A DNA stretch of 64,000 nucleotides from Pseudomonadota bacterium (GCA_016713725.1 JADJOO010000007.1:62001-126000), one strand, 5' to 3'. Shown: positions 42,637 through 51,987, numbered from the stretch's first letter. Translations and numbers: made by a program. Notes: generated from the letters alone by a model not told the origin.

Positions 42637-43813
42637 CGCGGTCCGCCACGAGGCGATCGATCTCGCCGGCTTCGAATCCCGCCTCCGTCAGCACTGCGCG
42701 ACTGTCGCCACCGGGGCGGGGTGCATGCCGGTCTGCAGTCTCACTCCCGCCGTGCCAGCGGAACGGCGAGCGCGGCGCACGCAGGCGCCCTTCGGTCGGA
42801 TGATCGTATTCCCGGAAGAATCCCGTCGCGAGCAGGTGCGGGTCCTGCAGCAGTTCGCCGACCGAGTTGACCCGCGCACAGGGAATGTCGGCGGCACGCA
42901 ATGACGCGAGCCACGCCGCCGTCGTGCGCGTGGGCGCCACCTCGGCAATGATCGCGTACAGCGAATCCACGCTCTGGCTGCGCAGGACCGGGTCCTGCAC
43001 CTGTGGGGAATGCGCGATTTCGGCGCGTCCAATGATCTCGAAGAACGCCGCCCAGTGCGTGCCGTTGTACGGCAGGATCGCCATGAAGCCGTCCTGCGTA
43101 CGGTACGGCTTGCGATTGGGTGCGGCCAATCGGTCGTAGCCCGTGGGCCCGAGCGCGGGTACGAACGTTGCGCCGCCCAGCTGTTCCGACATCAGGAACG
43201 CGACCGTGCTTTCGAACATGGGCGCCTCGATACAGCAGCCTTTACCCGTCCGGGCGCGGTGCGCCAGGCCCGTCGCCACCGCGATGGCAAGGTGCAGCCC
43301 ACCGACCTTGTCGCAGAGGATCGTCGAGAGATACCGCGGTTCGCCCTGGGCATTCGCGTTCAACGCAGCGACGCCCGCCGCCGCCTGGACGATGTCGTCG
43401 TACGCAGGCTCGTTGGCGTTCGGACCGCCCTGGTCGTAGCCCGGTGCGAACGCGTAGACGAGGTCGGGCTTGATGCGCGCGAGCTGCTCGTAGTCGAGAC
43501 CCAGCGGCTCGGCGGCTTTCGGTCGCATGTTGTGCACGACGGCGTCTGCGTCGACGACGAGCCGCTCCAGCACCGCGCGCGACTCGGGCCGCTTCAGGTC
43601 GATCGCGAGCGAGCGCTTGTTGCGGTTGAACCCCATGAAGCCCGCGCCCATCGAGCGCGATCGGCCCGGACGCACGGTGCGAAAGAGGTCGCCCTGCAGC
43701 GGTTCGATCTTGATGACGTCCGCCCCGAGATCACCGAGTGTCTGCGTCGCATAGGGGCCGAGCACGATCGTCGTGAAGTCGAGGACGCGGATTCCTTGCA
43801 GCAGGGGCAGCAT
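42608..43813 (-). CDS. CaiB/BaiF family (class III) CoA-transferase
   Basis: A 401-residue class III CoA-transferase that would move CoA between an acyl-CoA donor and an organic acid. It shows LLQGIRVLDFTTIVLGPYAT, DLGADVIKIEPLQGDLFRTV, NKRSLAIDLKRPESRAVLER and AYDDIVQAAAG, where the family's catalytic aspartate is expected. I start at the ATG at 43813 (MLPLLQGIRVLDF); 21 codons more are open upstream but not conserved. It is the only minus-strand gene in the lipid block and is divergent from the racemase-like gene. Substrates unknown. Confidence 0.88.
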   Translation of the reverse strand: MLPLLQGIRVLDFTTIVLGPYATQTLGDLGADVIKIEPLQGDLFRTVRPGRSRSMGAGFMGFNRNKRSLAIDLKRPESRAVLERLVVDADAVVHNMRPKAAEPLGLDYEQLARIKPDLVYAFAPGYDQGGPNANEPAYDDIVQAAAGVAALNANAQGEPRYLSTILCDKVGGLHLAIAVATGLAHRARTGKGCCIEAPMFESTVAFLMSEQLGGATFVPALGPTGYDRLAAPNRKPYRTQDGFMAILPYNGTHWAAFFEIIGRAEIAHSPQVQDPVLRSQSVDSLYAIIAEVAPTRTTAAWLASLRAADIPCARVNSVGELLQDPHLLATGFFREYDHPTEGRLRAPRSPFRWHGGSETADRHAPRPGGDSRAVLTEAGFEAGEIDRLVADRVIGVDDGTE

Positions 43814-43996
43814 CGAATTTACCAGGCGACGTGCGAAAGCCCGCGCAGGATACGTCGCCCCGACCGGTCGATCCAACGTGGATCACCCGATGCGAATCGA
43901 CCGCATTTCGTCGGGATGGCTGCAAGCCCGCTTCCCTCGCCGGCGCACCAGTGATAGGAAGGTGGTCGTTTGCAACACATCGCGAGGCTGGAACGC

Positions 43997-45139
43997 ATGG
44001 GGCCGCTACAGGGAATCCGGGTCATCGAACTTGCGGGGCTCGGTCCGGCGCCGTTCTGCGCCATGATGCTGGCCGACATGGGTGCGACGGTCGTCCGGGT
44101 CGATCGCGCCTCCGCGCAGACGGACGAACCCGATCCGGTCGATACCCTGCTGCGCAACCGGCGGTCGATCGCGCTGAATTTGAAGAGCCCGGCAGGAATC
44201 GCTGCGTTGCTGCGGCTCGTCGACGGCGCGGATGCCTTGATCGAAGGCTTCCGGCCCGGTGTGGCCGAACGCCTGGGTGTCGGGCCGGACGTCTGTCTCG
44301 CGCGCAATCCAAAGCTCGTCTACGGGCGCATGACGGGCTGGGGCCAGTCCGGATCGCTTGCGCATTCGGCGGGGCACGACATTAATTATCTCGCGCTCAC
44401 CGGCGCCCTGCACCTGATCGGCGAACGCGGCCGCAAGCCGGTTCCGCCGCTGAATCTCGTCGCCGATCTTGGCGGCGGCGGCATGATGCTGCTGTCCGGC
44501 CTGCTGGCGGCCTTGCTGGAAGCCTCGCGCTCCGGCAAGGGCCAGGTGATCGATGCCGCCATGACCGACGGCGTGATCGCGTTGCTGAGTATCTTCTACT
44601 CCATCCGTGCGTCGGATCGCAGCTTCCGCGACGAGACCGGCGAGCTGATGCTCGCAGGCGGCGCGCCTTACTATGGCACCTTCGAGACCAGCGATGGCAA
44701 GTACCTGGCGATCGGCTCGATCGAGCCGCAGTTCTACGCGCTGCTGATCGAGAAGCTTGGCGTCGACAGGAAATTCCTCGCGGCGGGATATCCGGCGAGC
44801 CGCAAGCACTGGCCCGAGGCGGAGGCCGCCATTGCTGCGGCAGTGAAGTCGAAGACGCGCGAAGAGTGGGCCGCAATCTTCGAAGGCACCGACGCGTGCG
44901 TCGCACCTGTACTCAGTCTCGGCGAAGCCGCGCGGCATCCGCACAACGTTGCGCGCGGCAGCTTCATCACGGTGAATGGCGTCGAGCAGCATGCGCCGGC
45001 GCCACGGTTCAGTCGTACCGTGTCGGCACCGGTCCAGGGGCCACATCGTGCGGGCGCTGACAGCGGCGAGGTCCTGGCGGAAGCAGGATTTTCCGCGGCG
45101 GAAATCGATCAACTGCGTGCATCCGGCGGCCTGGCCTGA
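43997..45139 (+). CDS. Alpha-methylacyl-CoA racemase-like CaiB/BaiF protein
   Basis: A 380-residue class III CoA-transferase-fold protein close to alpha-methylacyl-CoA racemase (AMACR/MCR), which epimerises 2-methyl-branched acyl-CoA before beta-oxidation. The racemase signature is TGWGQSGSLAHSAGHDINYL with the catalytic His, followed by NLVADLGGGGMMLLSGLLAA with the Asp. The start at 43997 (MGPLQGIRVIEL) matches family starts; nine more codons are open. It begins a plus-strand run with the thiolase and hydratase genes, suggesting branched-chain or isoprenoid/sterol side-chain acids as substrates, an inference. Confidence 0.88.
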   Translation: MGPLQGIRVIELAGLGPAPFCAMMLADMGATVVRVDRASAQTDEPDPVDTLLRNRRSIALNLKSPAGIAALLRLVDGADALIEGFRPGVAERLGVGPDVCLARNPKLVYGRMTGWGQSGSLAHSAGHDINYLALTGALHLIGERGRKPVPPLNLVADLGGGGMMLLSGLLAALLEASRSGKGQVIDAAMTDGVIALLSIFYSIRASDRSFRDETGELMLAGGAPYYGTFETSDGKYLAIGSIEPQFYALLIEKLGVDRKFLAAGYPASRKHWPEAEAAIAAAVKSKTREEWAAIFEGTDACVAPVLSLGEAARHPHNVARGSFITVNGVEQHAPAPRFSRTVSAPVQGPHRAGADSGEVLAEAGFSAAEIDQLRASGGLA

Positions 45140-45308
45140 CCGGGAGCGCGCCTTCCGCAGCCCGTCAGGACGGCCATGCTGACGGGCCGCGGACCAGTCC
45201 TTTATGATGGTCGGCGGGCCCGGGCCAAGGGCCCGCCCCATCCCGCAGGTTTTGCAGAATCGCCACGCGGAGCGTGATCGTCCGCGCGGCCCGACCGGAG
45301 TCAAACGC

Positions 45309-46517
45309 ATGGCCGACGCCTTCATCTACGACCACGTCCGCACGCCGCGGGGCCGCGGCAAGCCCGACGGCTCGCTCCACAGCATCACTCCGATGCAGCT
45401 CGCGGCGCAGACGCTGCAGGCCGTGCGCGATCGGAACCGCCTCGACACGGCTCTGCTCGACGACGTCGTGCTTGGGTGCGTTTCGCCGATCGGGGAGCAG
45501 GGCGCCGACATTGCGCGCGTGGCCACGCTCGTCGCCGGCTACGCCGAATCGGTGCCGGGCCAGCAGCTGAACCGCTTCTGCGCCTCGGGCCTCGAGGCCA
45601 TCAACAATGCCGCTGCGCAGGTGATGTCCGGCCAGTCGCAGGCGGTGGTAGCGGGCGGCGTCGAGTCGATGTCACGCGTGCCGATCGGCAGCGATGGCGG
45701 CGCGTGGGTCGCGGACCCCGCCGTCGCCTACAACACCTATTTCGTGCCGCAGGGCGTGGGTGCGGACCTGATCGCGACGCTCGACGGCTATACGCGCGAG
45801 ACGGTCGATGCGTTTGCCGTCGAAAGCCAGCGTCGCGCGGCCGCCGCCTGGGCCGAAGGTCGCTTCGCCAGGTCGATCCTGCCGGTCCGGGACATCCTCG
45901 GCCGCGTCATGCTCGACCGCGACGAGCACATGCGTCCGGATGCAACGCTGGCCAGTCTCGCCTCGCTGAAGCCTGCCTTCGCCACGATGGGTGAACAGGC
46001 AGGCTTCGACGCCGTCGCGCAGATGAAGTATCCGCAGGTCGATTCGATCAACCACGTGCACACGGCCGCCAACTCGAGCGGCATCGTCGACGGTGCCGCG
46101 GGCGTGCTGGTGGGCAGCAAGCGTTTTGGCGGCAAGGCCGGCCTCAAGCCTCGCGCGCGCATCCGTGCGTTCACGTCGATCGGCAGCGAGCCCGCGATCA
46201 TGCTGACCGGCCCGGCGCTGGTGACGCAGAAGTTGCTGAAGCGCGCCGGCATGACGGTCAACGACATCGACCTGTTCGAAGTCAACGAGGCGTTCGCCTC
46301 CGTCGTGCTGCGCTTCATGCGCGCGATGGACGTGCCGCACGACAAGGTCAACGTGAACGGCGGCGCCATCGCCATGGGTCACCCGCTGGGCGCCACCGGC
46401 GCGATCATCACGGGCATCGTCCTCGACGAACTCGAACGCCGTAACCTCAACACCGCGCTGATCACGCTTTGCGTGGGTGCGGGCATGGGCACGGCCACCA
46501 TCATCGAGCGCGTCTGA
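45309..46517 (+). CDS. Acetyl-CoA acyltransferase (thiolase)
   Basis: A 402-residue degradative thiolase (FadA/FadI type) that cleaves 3-ketoacyl-CoA. The acyl-accepting cysteine is in LNRFCASGLEAINNA near residue 90, the His in VNGGAIAMGHPLGATGA and the second Cys in LCVGAGMGTATI. The ATG at 45309 follows a 169-base gap from the racemase-like gene. It is followed after 27 bases by the large hydratase/dehydrogenase gene, forming a beta-oxidation pair as in fadI-fadJ. Confidence 0.93.
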   Translation: MADAFIYDHVRTPRGRGKPDGSLHSITPMQLAAQTLQAVRDRNRLDTALLDDVVLGCVSPIGEQGADIARVATLVAGYAESVPGQQLNRFCASGLEAINNAAAQVMSGQSQAVVAGGVESMSRVPIGSDGGAWVADPAVAYNTYFVPQGVGADLIATLDGYTRETVDAFAVESQRRAAAAWAEGRFARSILPVRDILGRVMLDRDEHMRPDATLASLASLKPAFATMGEQAGFDAVAQMKYPQVDSINHVHTAANSSGIVDGAAGVLVGSKRFGGKAGLKPRARIRAFTSIGSEPAIMLTGPALVTQKLLKRAGMTVNDIDLFEVNEAFASVVLRFMRAMDVPHDKVNVNGGAIAMGHPLGATGAIITGIVLDELERRNLNTALITLCVGAGMGTATIIERV

Positions 46518-46544
46518 CGCGCCGACCGACCAGGAACCAGCAGT

Positions 46545-48733
46545 ATGTCCAAGCACTTCAATCTGGCCGTCGACGCTGACGGCATCGCCCTGATCACGAT
46601 GGACAGCCCGGGACGTTCGATGAACGTGCTCGGTCCTGACGTCGAGACGGAACTCGCCGCGATTGTCGACCAGATCGTCGGCGACGCGGCTATTCGCGGC
46701 GCGATCATCACCTCGGGCAAGCCGAGCTTCCTCGCCGGCTACGACCTCACCGAGTTCCTGCGCAGCTTCGGTCCGCAGCTCACGCCGGTGCAGGTCTACG
46801 AGAATTTCACGGGCCTGGGCCGCCTGCTGCGCCGGATCGAAACCTGCGGCAAGCCGTTCGCTGCAGCCATCAACGGCCTCGCGCTCGGCGGCGGTTTCGA
46901 AGTGTGCCTCGCGTGCCATTACCGCGTGATTGCGGATGACCCGAAGGCATTCGTCGGCCTGCCGGAAGTGAAAGTCGGCCTGCTGCCGGGCGGCGGCGGC
47001 ACGCAGCGCATGCCGCGCCTGATCGGCGTTACGCAGGCGCTGCCGTACCTGCTCGAAGGCGGCAACATTGCCGCCACCGAGGCGAAGAAGCTGGGGCTGG
47101 TGCACGACGTCGTGCCGGCGGGCGAGCTGATCGCCGCGGCGAAGCGCTGGCTCATGGGTTCGCCGGTAGCGGTACAGCCGTGGGACCAGAAGGGCTACCG
47201 GGTGCCGGGCGGCGTGGCGTTCGCCAGTGCCAGCGCGACGCAGACGTTCATGGGCGCCACGGCGCTCGTCGCCAAGAAGACGCTGCACACCACCCGGCGC
47301 CGGCGGCGATCCTCTCGTGCGTCTATGAAGGCACGCTGCTGCCGATCGAGAAAGGCCTCGAGGTCGAGGCCAAGTATTTTGCGACGCTCGTGACCGGCCC
47401 GGTCGCTCGCAACCTGATCCGCACGATGTTCGTGAACAAGGGCAATGCCGACAAGCTGTCGGTGCGGCCGGCGGACGTGCCGAAGTCGAAGGTGACCAAG
47501 CTCGGCGTGCTCGGCGCCGGCATGATGGGAGCAGGTGTAGCCTACGTTTCAGCAATGCAGGGCATGGAAGTGATCCTGATCGACTCGACGACCGAGCAGG
47601 CGGAAAAGGGCAAGGCCTACTCGGCGAAGCTGCTGGCGAGGGAGGTCGAGAAAGGCCGTCGCACCCAGGAGCAGGCTGAGGCCGTGCTCGCACGCATCAG
47701 GCCGACGACTGACTATGCGCAGCTCGAGGGCGCCGATCTGGTGATCGAAGCGGTGTTCGAGCACCGTGGCATCAAGGCCGACGTCACCGCGAAGGCCGAG
47801 GCCGTCATCCCGAAAACTGCCGTGTTCGCCAGCAACACCTCGACCCTGCCGATCACCGGCCTCGCCAAGGCGTCGAAGCGGCCGAAGAGCTTCATCGGCA
47901 TTCACTTCTTCTCGCCGGTCGAGAAGATGCCGCTGGTGGAGATCATCGTCGGCAAGCAGACTGGCAATGAGGCGATCGCGCGCGCGCTCGACTACGTCGG
48001 CCAGTTGAAGAAGACGCCGATCGTGGTCAACGACAGCCGCGGCTTCTACACCAGCCGCTGCTTCGGCACGTACACGGCGGAAGGCGCGAAGATGCTGTCC
48101 GAAGGCATCGACCCGCAGCTGATCGAAAGCGCCGGCAGGCTGGCTGGCATGCCGGTCGGTCCGCTGGCCGTCAGCGACGAAGTGAGCCTCGAACTCGCCT
48201 ACAAGGTGATGTCGCAGTCGCGCGAGGATCTCGGCGCCAAATACAAGGAGCCGGTCAGCTGGCCGGTCGTGAGGCACTTCGTCGAGGACCTTAAGCGCCT
48301 TGGGCGCAAGAGCGGCGCCGGGTTCTACGATTACCCGGAAGGTGGCAAGAAGGTGCTGTGGTCCGGCCTCGCGAACGAGTATCCGCGGCTCGCGCAGCAG
48401 CCGAGTATCGAGGAGCTAAAGACCCGCCTGTTGTACATCCAGGCGCTCGAGACGGCGCGTTGCTTCGAGGAAGGCGTGCTGCGCAGCGTGCACGAAGCCG
48501 ACCTCGGCTCGATCCTCGGTTGGGGTTTCCCGGCCTACACGGGCGGCACGCTCTCGTACATCGATACGATCGGGCCAGCGAAGTTCGTGGCCGAGTGCAA
48601 GCGGCTCGCGAGGCTGTACGGCGAGCGATTCAAGCCGACCAAGGGGCTGCTGGCCCGTGCGCAGTCGGGCGCGAGTTACTACGATGGCGCAGCGCAGGGC
48701 TGTCGCCAAAGCATCCTGAGGGGTACGACGAGC
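46545..48733 (+). CDS. Multifunctional enoyl-CoA hydratase / 3-hydroxyacyl-CoA dehydrogenase, FadJ/FadB-like (frameshift)
   Basis: Alpha subunit of a beta-oxidation complex. The N-terminal hydratase half (AAINGLALGGGFEVCLACHY, LPEVKVGLLPGGGGTQRMPR) reads in one frame to about 47295. The remainder (CVYEGTLLPIEKGLEVEAKY, LGVLGAGMMGAGVAYVSAMQ for NAD binding, FIGIHFFSPVEKMPLVEI) reads in another, so one base is missing near CACACCACCCGG (47291-47302). No stop follows: the frame continues into the next hydratase. A TGA at 48717-48719 lies in another frame, so either a second indel removed the stop or the proteins are fused. The end given is the base before the next ATG. Confidence 0.85.
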
Positions 48734-49510
48734 ATGAGCCTGGTCCTGATCGAGCGGCGCGGACGCGTCGCGATCCTTACGCTGAACCGTCCCGAATCGC
48801 TCAACGCCTTCACGTCGGGCCTGCGCGAAAGCCTGCTGTCGGCACTGAACGAGGTGAACGCGGACGAGAGCGTGCGCGCCGTCGTGCTGACCGGCGCGGG
48901 GCGCGCCTTCAGCGCGGGGGCCGACCTCAAGGCCGAGCCGATGACCTCGGGTGAGGCGGTGGAACGCATGCTCAACGAGGAGTTCGGCGCCTCGCTGCGC
49001 GCGATCGCCCGCATGCCGAAGCCCGTGGTCGCGGCCGTCAACGGTCTCGCGAGCGGCATCGGCGTCTCGTTCGCGCTGGTCTGCGATCTCGTCGTGCTCG
49101 GTGAAAGTGCGTTCATGCAACTGCCGTTCGCAAAGATCGCGATCGTGCCCGACGGCGGTCTCACCTGGCTGCTCACCGAACGCGTCGGCCACCGCCGCGC
49201 ATTCGAACTCGCCATCAGTGGCGAGCGCGTGCCGGCGGCGAAGTGCCTGGAATGGAACCTCGTCAATCGTGTCGTGCCGGACGACCAGGTCGTGACGGCG
49301 GCCGTCGCGTGGGCCGAACAGTTGTGCGATGCGGCGCCGGTCGCGCTCGGGTACATGAAACAACTGCTGCGCAGCGCGCCCGACATGGGTTACGAGCAGA
49401 CGATCCGTGCCGAGGCCAGGTTGCAGGCGCCGTGCATCGACAGCCAGGATTTCGCTGAAGGGGTCGCCGCGTTCCGCGAGAAGCGCGTGCCGAAATTTTC
49501 GGGCAGGTAA
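48734..49510 (+). CDS. Enoyl-CoA hydratase/isomerase family protein
   Basis: A crotonase-fold protein of 258 residues: SLVLIERRGRVAILTLNRPE, then AVVLTGAGRAFSAGADLKAE with an oxyanion-hole residue, and VVAAVNGLASGIGVSFALVC with the second. The position equivalent to the first catalytic glutamate of classical hydratases is not obvious (GIGVSF in place of GAGCEL), so isomerase or other activity is possible. The ATG at 48734 has GAGGGG 12 bases upstream. It is continuous in frame with the preceding gene. Confidence 0.85.
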   Translation: MSLVLIERRGRVAILTLNRPESLNAFTSGLRESLLSALNEVNADESVRAVVLTGAGRAFSAGADLKAEPMTSGEAVERMLNEEFGASLRAIARMPKPVVAAVNGLASGIGVSFALVCDLVVLGESAFMQLPFAKIAIVPDGGLTWLLTERVGHRRAFELAISGERVPAAKCLEWNLVNRVVPDDQVVTAAVAWAEQLCDAAPVALGYMKQLLRSAPDMGYEQTIRAEARLQAPCIDSQDFAEGVAAFREKRVPKFSGR

Positions 49511-49538
49511 TGACCGGCGACGGCGGCAGGGTGAGCAC

Positions 49539-50627
49539 ATGACCGGCACGACGACCGTCTCGACGATCGAAGCCGCGACGACCGAGATGCGTCCCGGTCT
49601 CGAGATCGATCGCGATCGCCTGCAGCAGTACCTCGAGGAGCACGTTGCCGGATTTGCGGGGCCGCTGTCGATCCGGCAGTTCAAGGGCGGGCAGTCGAAT
49701 CCGACGTACCTGCTGACGACGCCGTCCAGGCAGTACGTCCTGCGTCGCAAGCCGCCGGGCCAGTTGCTGGCGTCGGCCCACGCGGTCGATCGCGAATACA
49801 AGGTCATCACCGCGCTCGGTCAGCACACCGACGTCCCCGTGCCGCGCACCTACGCGCTGTGCGCCGACGAGACCGTGATCGGCACCTGGTTCTACGTGAT
49901 GGACCACGTGCCGGGACGCATCTTCTGGGATCCGTCGTTTCCGGACGTGGCGCAAGAGCACCGACGGGAACACTCGCTGGCGCTTTGTGACGCGCTCGCG
50001 CGCCTGCACCGGGTCCGGCCCGAAGCCGCGAGCCTCGGCGACTATGGCAAGCCCACGGGTTACTTGAGCCGCCAGATCGCGCGGTTCTCGAAGCAGTACC
50101 TGGAAGACACGGCGGGTGGTGGCATCGACTCCATGGAGCGTGTCATCGACTGGCTGCCTCGCAACATGCCGGCGCAGGAACCGCCCGCGGCGGTCGTGCA
50201 CGGCGACTACCGGTCGGACAACGCGGTGTTCCACCCGACCGAGCCGCGGGTGGTCGCAATCCTGGACTGGGAACTCTCGTCGCTCGGAGATCCGCTCGCC
50301 GATTTTGCTTACCACCTGATGGCCTACCGCCTGCCGTCGCTTTCGATCCCGATGCTCGGCGGCCGGGACGCGGCTTCGCTCGGCCTGCCGACCGAAGCGG
50401 AGTACGTGGCTCATTACGAGCAGGTCACCGGCTTCCGGCTGGATCCGCGGGATCTCGAGTTCTACCTGGCCTTCGGCATGTTCCGGCTGGCGGGCATCTT
50501 CCACGGCATTCGGAGCCGGGTGGTGCGGGGAACGGCCGTCAGCGGGCGGGCGCGTGAATACGCGCAGTTCACCGACTCCATCGCCAACCTGGCCTGGGCC
50601 CAGGCCCAGCGCGCAGCGTCCTTATAA
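49539..50627 (+). CDS. APH-family phosphotransferase, ACAD10/LvaA-like
   Basis: A 362-residue kinase-fold protein of the aminoglycoside phosphotransferase family. IRQFKGGQSNPTYLLTT and YVLRRKPPGQLLASAHAVDR are the nucleotide region, VVHGDYRSDNAVFHPTEPR is the catalytic Brenner motif with Asp and Asn, and VAILDWELSSLGDPLADFAY carries the metal Asp. This subgroup is typical of genes beside acyl-CoA dehydrogenases and hydratases; related proteins (LvaA, the kinase domains of ACAD10/11) phosphorylate 4-hydroxyacyl-CoA. So lipid or hydroxy-acid catabolism is more likely than antibiotic resistance. Start ATG at 49539. Confidence 0.85.
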   Translation: MTGTTTVSTIEAATTEMRPGLEIDRDRLQQYLEEHVAGFAGPLSIRQFKGGQSNPTYLLTTPSRQYVLRRKPPGQLLASAHAVDREYKVITALGQHTDVPVPRTYALCADETVIGTWFYVMDHVPGRIFWDPSFPDVAQEHRREHSLALCDALARLHRVRPEAASLGDYGKPTGYLSRQIARFSKQYLEDTAGGGIDSMERVIDWLPRNMPAQEPPAAVVHGDYRSDNAVFHPTEPRVVAILDWELSSLGDPLADFAYHLMAYRLPSLSIPMLGGRDAASLGLPTEAEYVAHYEQVTGFRLDPRDLEFYLAFGMFRLAGIFHGIRSRVVRGTAVSGRAREYAQFTDSIANLAWAQAQRAASL

Positions 50628-50668
50628 CTCCATGAGAAACATGGGCTTAGGGTTCTTCCGGCGCCTGT

Positions 50669-50676
50669 GATAAGCT
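50669..50676 (+). promoter_or_regulatory. Possible lpxC -10 region
   Basis: CCTGTGATAAGCTACGCGG contains GATAAG/TAAGCT about 32-39 bases before the lpxC ATG, in the 80-base gap after the APH gene. Position fits a -10 box, but no clear -35 is seen, so support is weak. Confidence 0.3.
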
Positions 50677-50707
50677 ACGCGGCTAAGTCCCGGGCCAAAT
50701 CTTTTTC

Positions 50708-51706
50708 ATGCTGAAGCAACGCACGCTCAAGAATTCGATCCGCGCCACGGGCGTGGGCCTGCACACCGGCAAGAAAGTGCTGATGGTCCTGCGTCCGGCC
50801 CCGGCCAATTCGGGCATCGTCTTCCGCCGCACCGACCTCGACCAGCTCATCGACATTCCGGCCACGGCCGGCAACGTCAGCCAGACCACGCTCGGCACCA
50901 GCCTCACGGCGGACGGTGGCACGGTCTCGACCGTCGAGCACCTCATGTCCGCGCTTGCGGGCCTCGGCATCGACAATCTCGTCGTCGAATTGAGCGCCAG
51001 CGAAGTGCCGATCATGGACGGCAGCGCCGGGCCGTTCGTCTTCCTGCTGCAGTCGGCGGGAATCGAGGAACAGAACGCCGCGAAGCGCTTCGTCCGCATC
51101 AAGAAGAGCGTCAAGGTCGAGGACGGCGACAAGTGGGCGCGGTTCGATCCCTACGACGGCTTTAAAGTTAATTTTGAAATCGAGTTCGACCATCCGGTGT
51201 TCAAGCGCCGCTCACAGGTCGCTTCGATGGACTTCTCGACGACCACGTTCCTGCGCGAAGTCAGCCGTGCCCGCACGTTCGGCTTCATGCGTGACCTGGA
51301 GTACATGCGCGCGCAGAACCTGGCCCTCGGCGGCAACCTCGACAACGCGATCGTGCTCGACGATTACCGGGTGCTGAACGAGGACGGCCTGCGCTACGAA
51401 GACGAGTTCGTGAAGCACAAGATCCTCGACGCGATCGGCGATCTCTACCTGCTCGGGCACAGCCTGATCGGCGAGTTCAGCGGCTTCAAGTCGGGCCACG
51501 GGCTCAACAACCGCCTGTTGCGCACGCTGATTGCGGATGCGAGCGCGTGGGAAGAAGTGACGTTCGAGACGCTGCAGGACGCGCCGATCAGCTATGTCGC
51601 GGCAGCCGCGGCGGCGACGTGGGTTAGGGGATGGCTGAGGTTGCGGAGGCGCGCTCGCTTTGCATTAGGACTATCCCCCAACCCCCTATCCCTATCCTTC
51701 CTCTGA
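50708..51706 (+). CDS. lpxC: UDP-3-O-acyl-N-acetylglucosamine deacetylase LpxC (extended C-terminus)
   Basis: Zinc deacetylase for the committed step of lipid A synthesis. Motifs: RATGVGLHTGKKV, TVSTVEHLMSALAGLGIDN (zinc His), PIMDGSAGPFVFLL, and KHKILDAIGDLYLLGHSLIG (zinc His and Asp). LpxC is usually about 300-305 residues; this one has 332. The extra tail after APISYVAAAAAA is encoded by the G-rich/C-rich repeat and ends SPNPLSLSFL, so the original stop was probably lost when the repeat arrived or through an indel. Confidence 0.94.
   Translation: MLKQRTLKNSIRATGVGLHTGKKVLMVLRPAPANSGIVFRRTDLDQLIDIPATAGNVSQTTLGTSLTADGGTVSTVEHLMSALAGLGIDNLVVELSASEVPIMDGSAGPFVFLLQSAGIEEQNAAKRFVRIKKSVKVEDGDKWARFDPYDGFKVNFEIEFDHPVFKRRSQVASMDFSTTTFLREVSRARTFGFMRDLEYMRAQNLALGGNLDNAIVLDDYRVLNEDGLRYEDEFVKHKILDAIGDLYLLGHSLIGEFSGFKSGHGLNNRLLRTLIADASAWEEVTFETLQDAPISYVAAAAAATWVRGWLRLRRRARFALGLSPNPLSLSFL
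51611..51703. repeat. G-rich/C-rich element between convergent lpxC and dciA
   Basis: The left part (GTGGGTTAGGGGATGGCTG from 51619) and right part (GGACTATCCCCCAACCCCCT then ATCCCTATCC, 51668-51697) match the two arms of the family found after rapZ and the M23 gene. Here it is inside the reading frames of both convergent genes and adds tails to both. Confidence 0.65.
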
Positions 51707-51987
51707 CCTTCACCACCACCTTGTCGATCGGTGGTTCGCCGCCTGACTCCAGCCGTTCCTTGAGCGACTGCGCGCCGTAACCGCACGCGAGGCGTCCAGG
51801 CCGCCGAATCGATGATGACCACCAGGTGGTCGCCACGCCGGGCAGCCGAAACCAGGTGCGGACGCAAGGCCTCCGCCAGCCCCAGGCCGGACCTTTTCGG
51901 TCAGCGCTGGGCGGCGGCGGCCTTCTTTTTCGAGGCGGCCAGGCCCGGTGCGAGGCCGCCAAACAGCGGTTTGAGGCGATCTGTCAT
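51624..51987 (-). CDS. dciA: DUF721 protein DciA (several apparent frameshifts)
   Basis: DciA loads the replicative helicase in bacteria without DnaC. The minus strand starts MTDRLKPLFGGLAPGLAASK at 51987, then continues in shifting frames: LTEKVR (break near 51903), ALRPHLVSAARRGDHLVVI with IDSAAWTPRV (break near 51880), and YGAQSLKERLESGGEPPIDK with VVVKVR (break near 51780). Three single-base faults restore one DUF721 protein of about 100 residues. Placement between lpxC and the M23-secA pair in opposite orientation is the known arrangement. The end lies in the repeat; 51624 is only the first stop met. Confidence 0.75.

Noticed and set aside
45672..47693. Long antisense frame opposite the thiolase and FadJ-like genes
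   Set aside because: No recognisable motif; the sense strand holds well-conserved catalytic motifs throughout.
49539..50627. Antibiotic resistance (aminoglycoside phosphotransferase)
   Set aside because: Context and the RRKPPGQLLASAHAVDREY-type N-lobe place it with the acyl-CoA-associated APH group rather than resistance enzymes.
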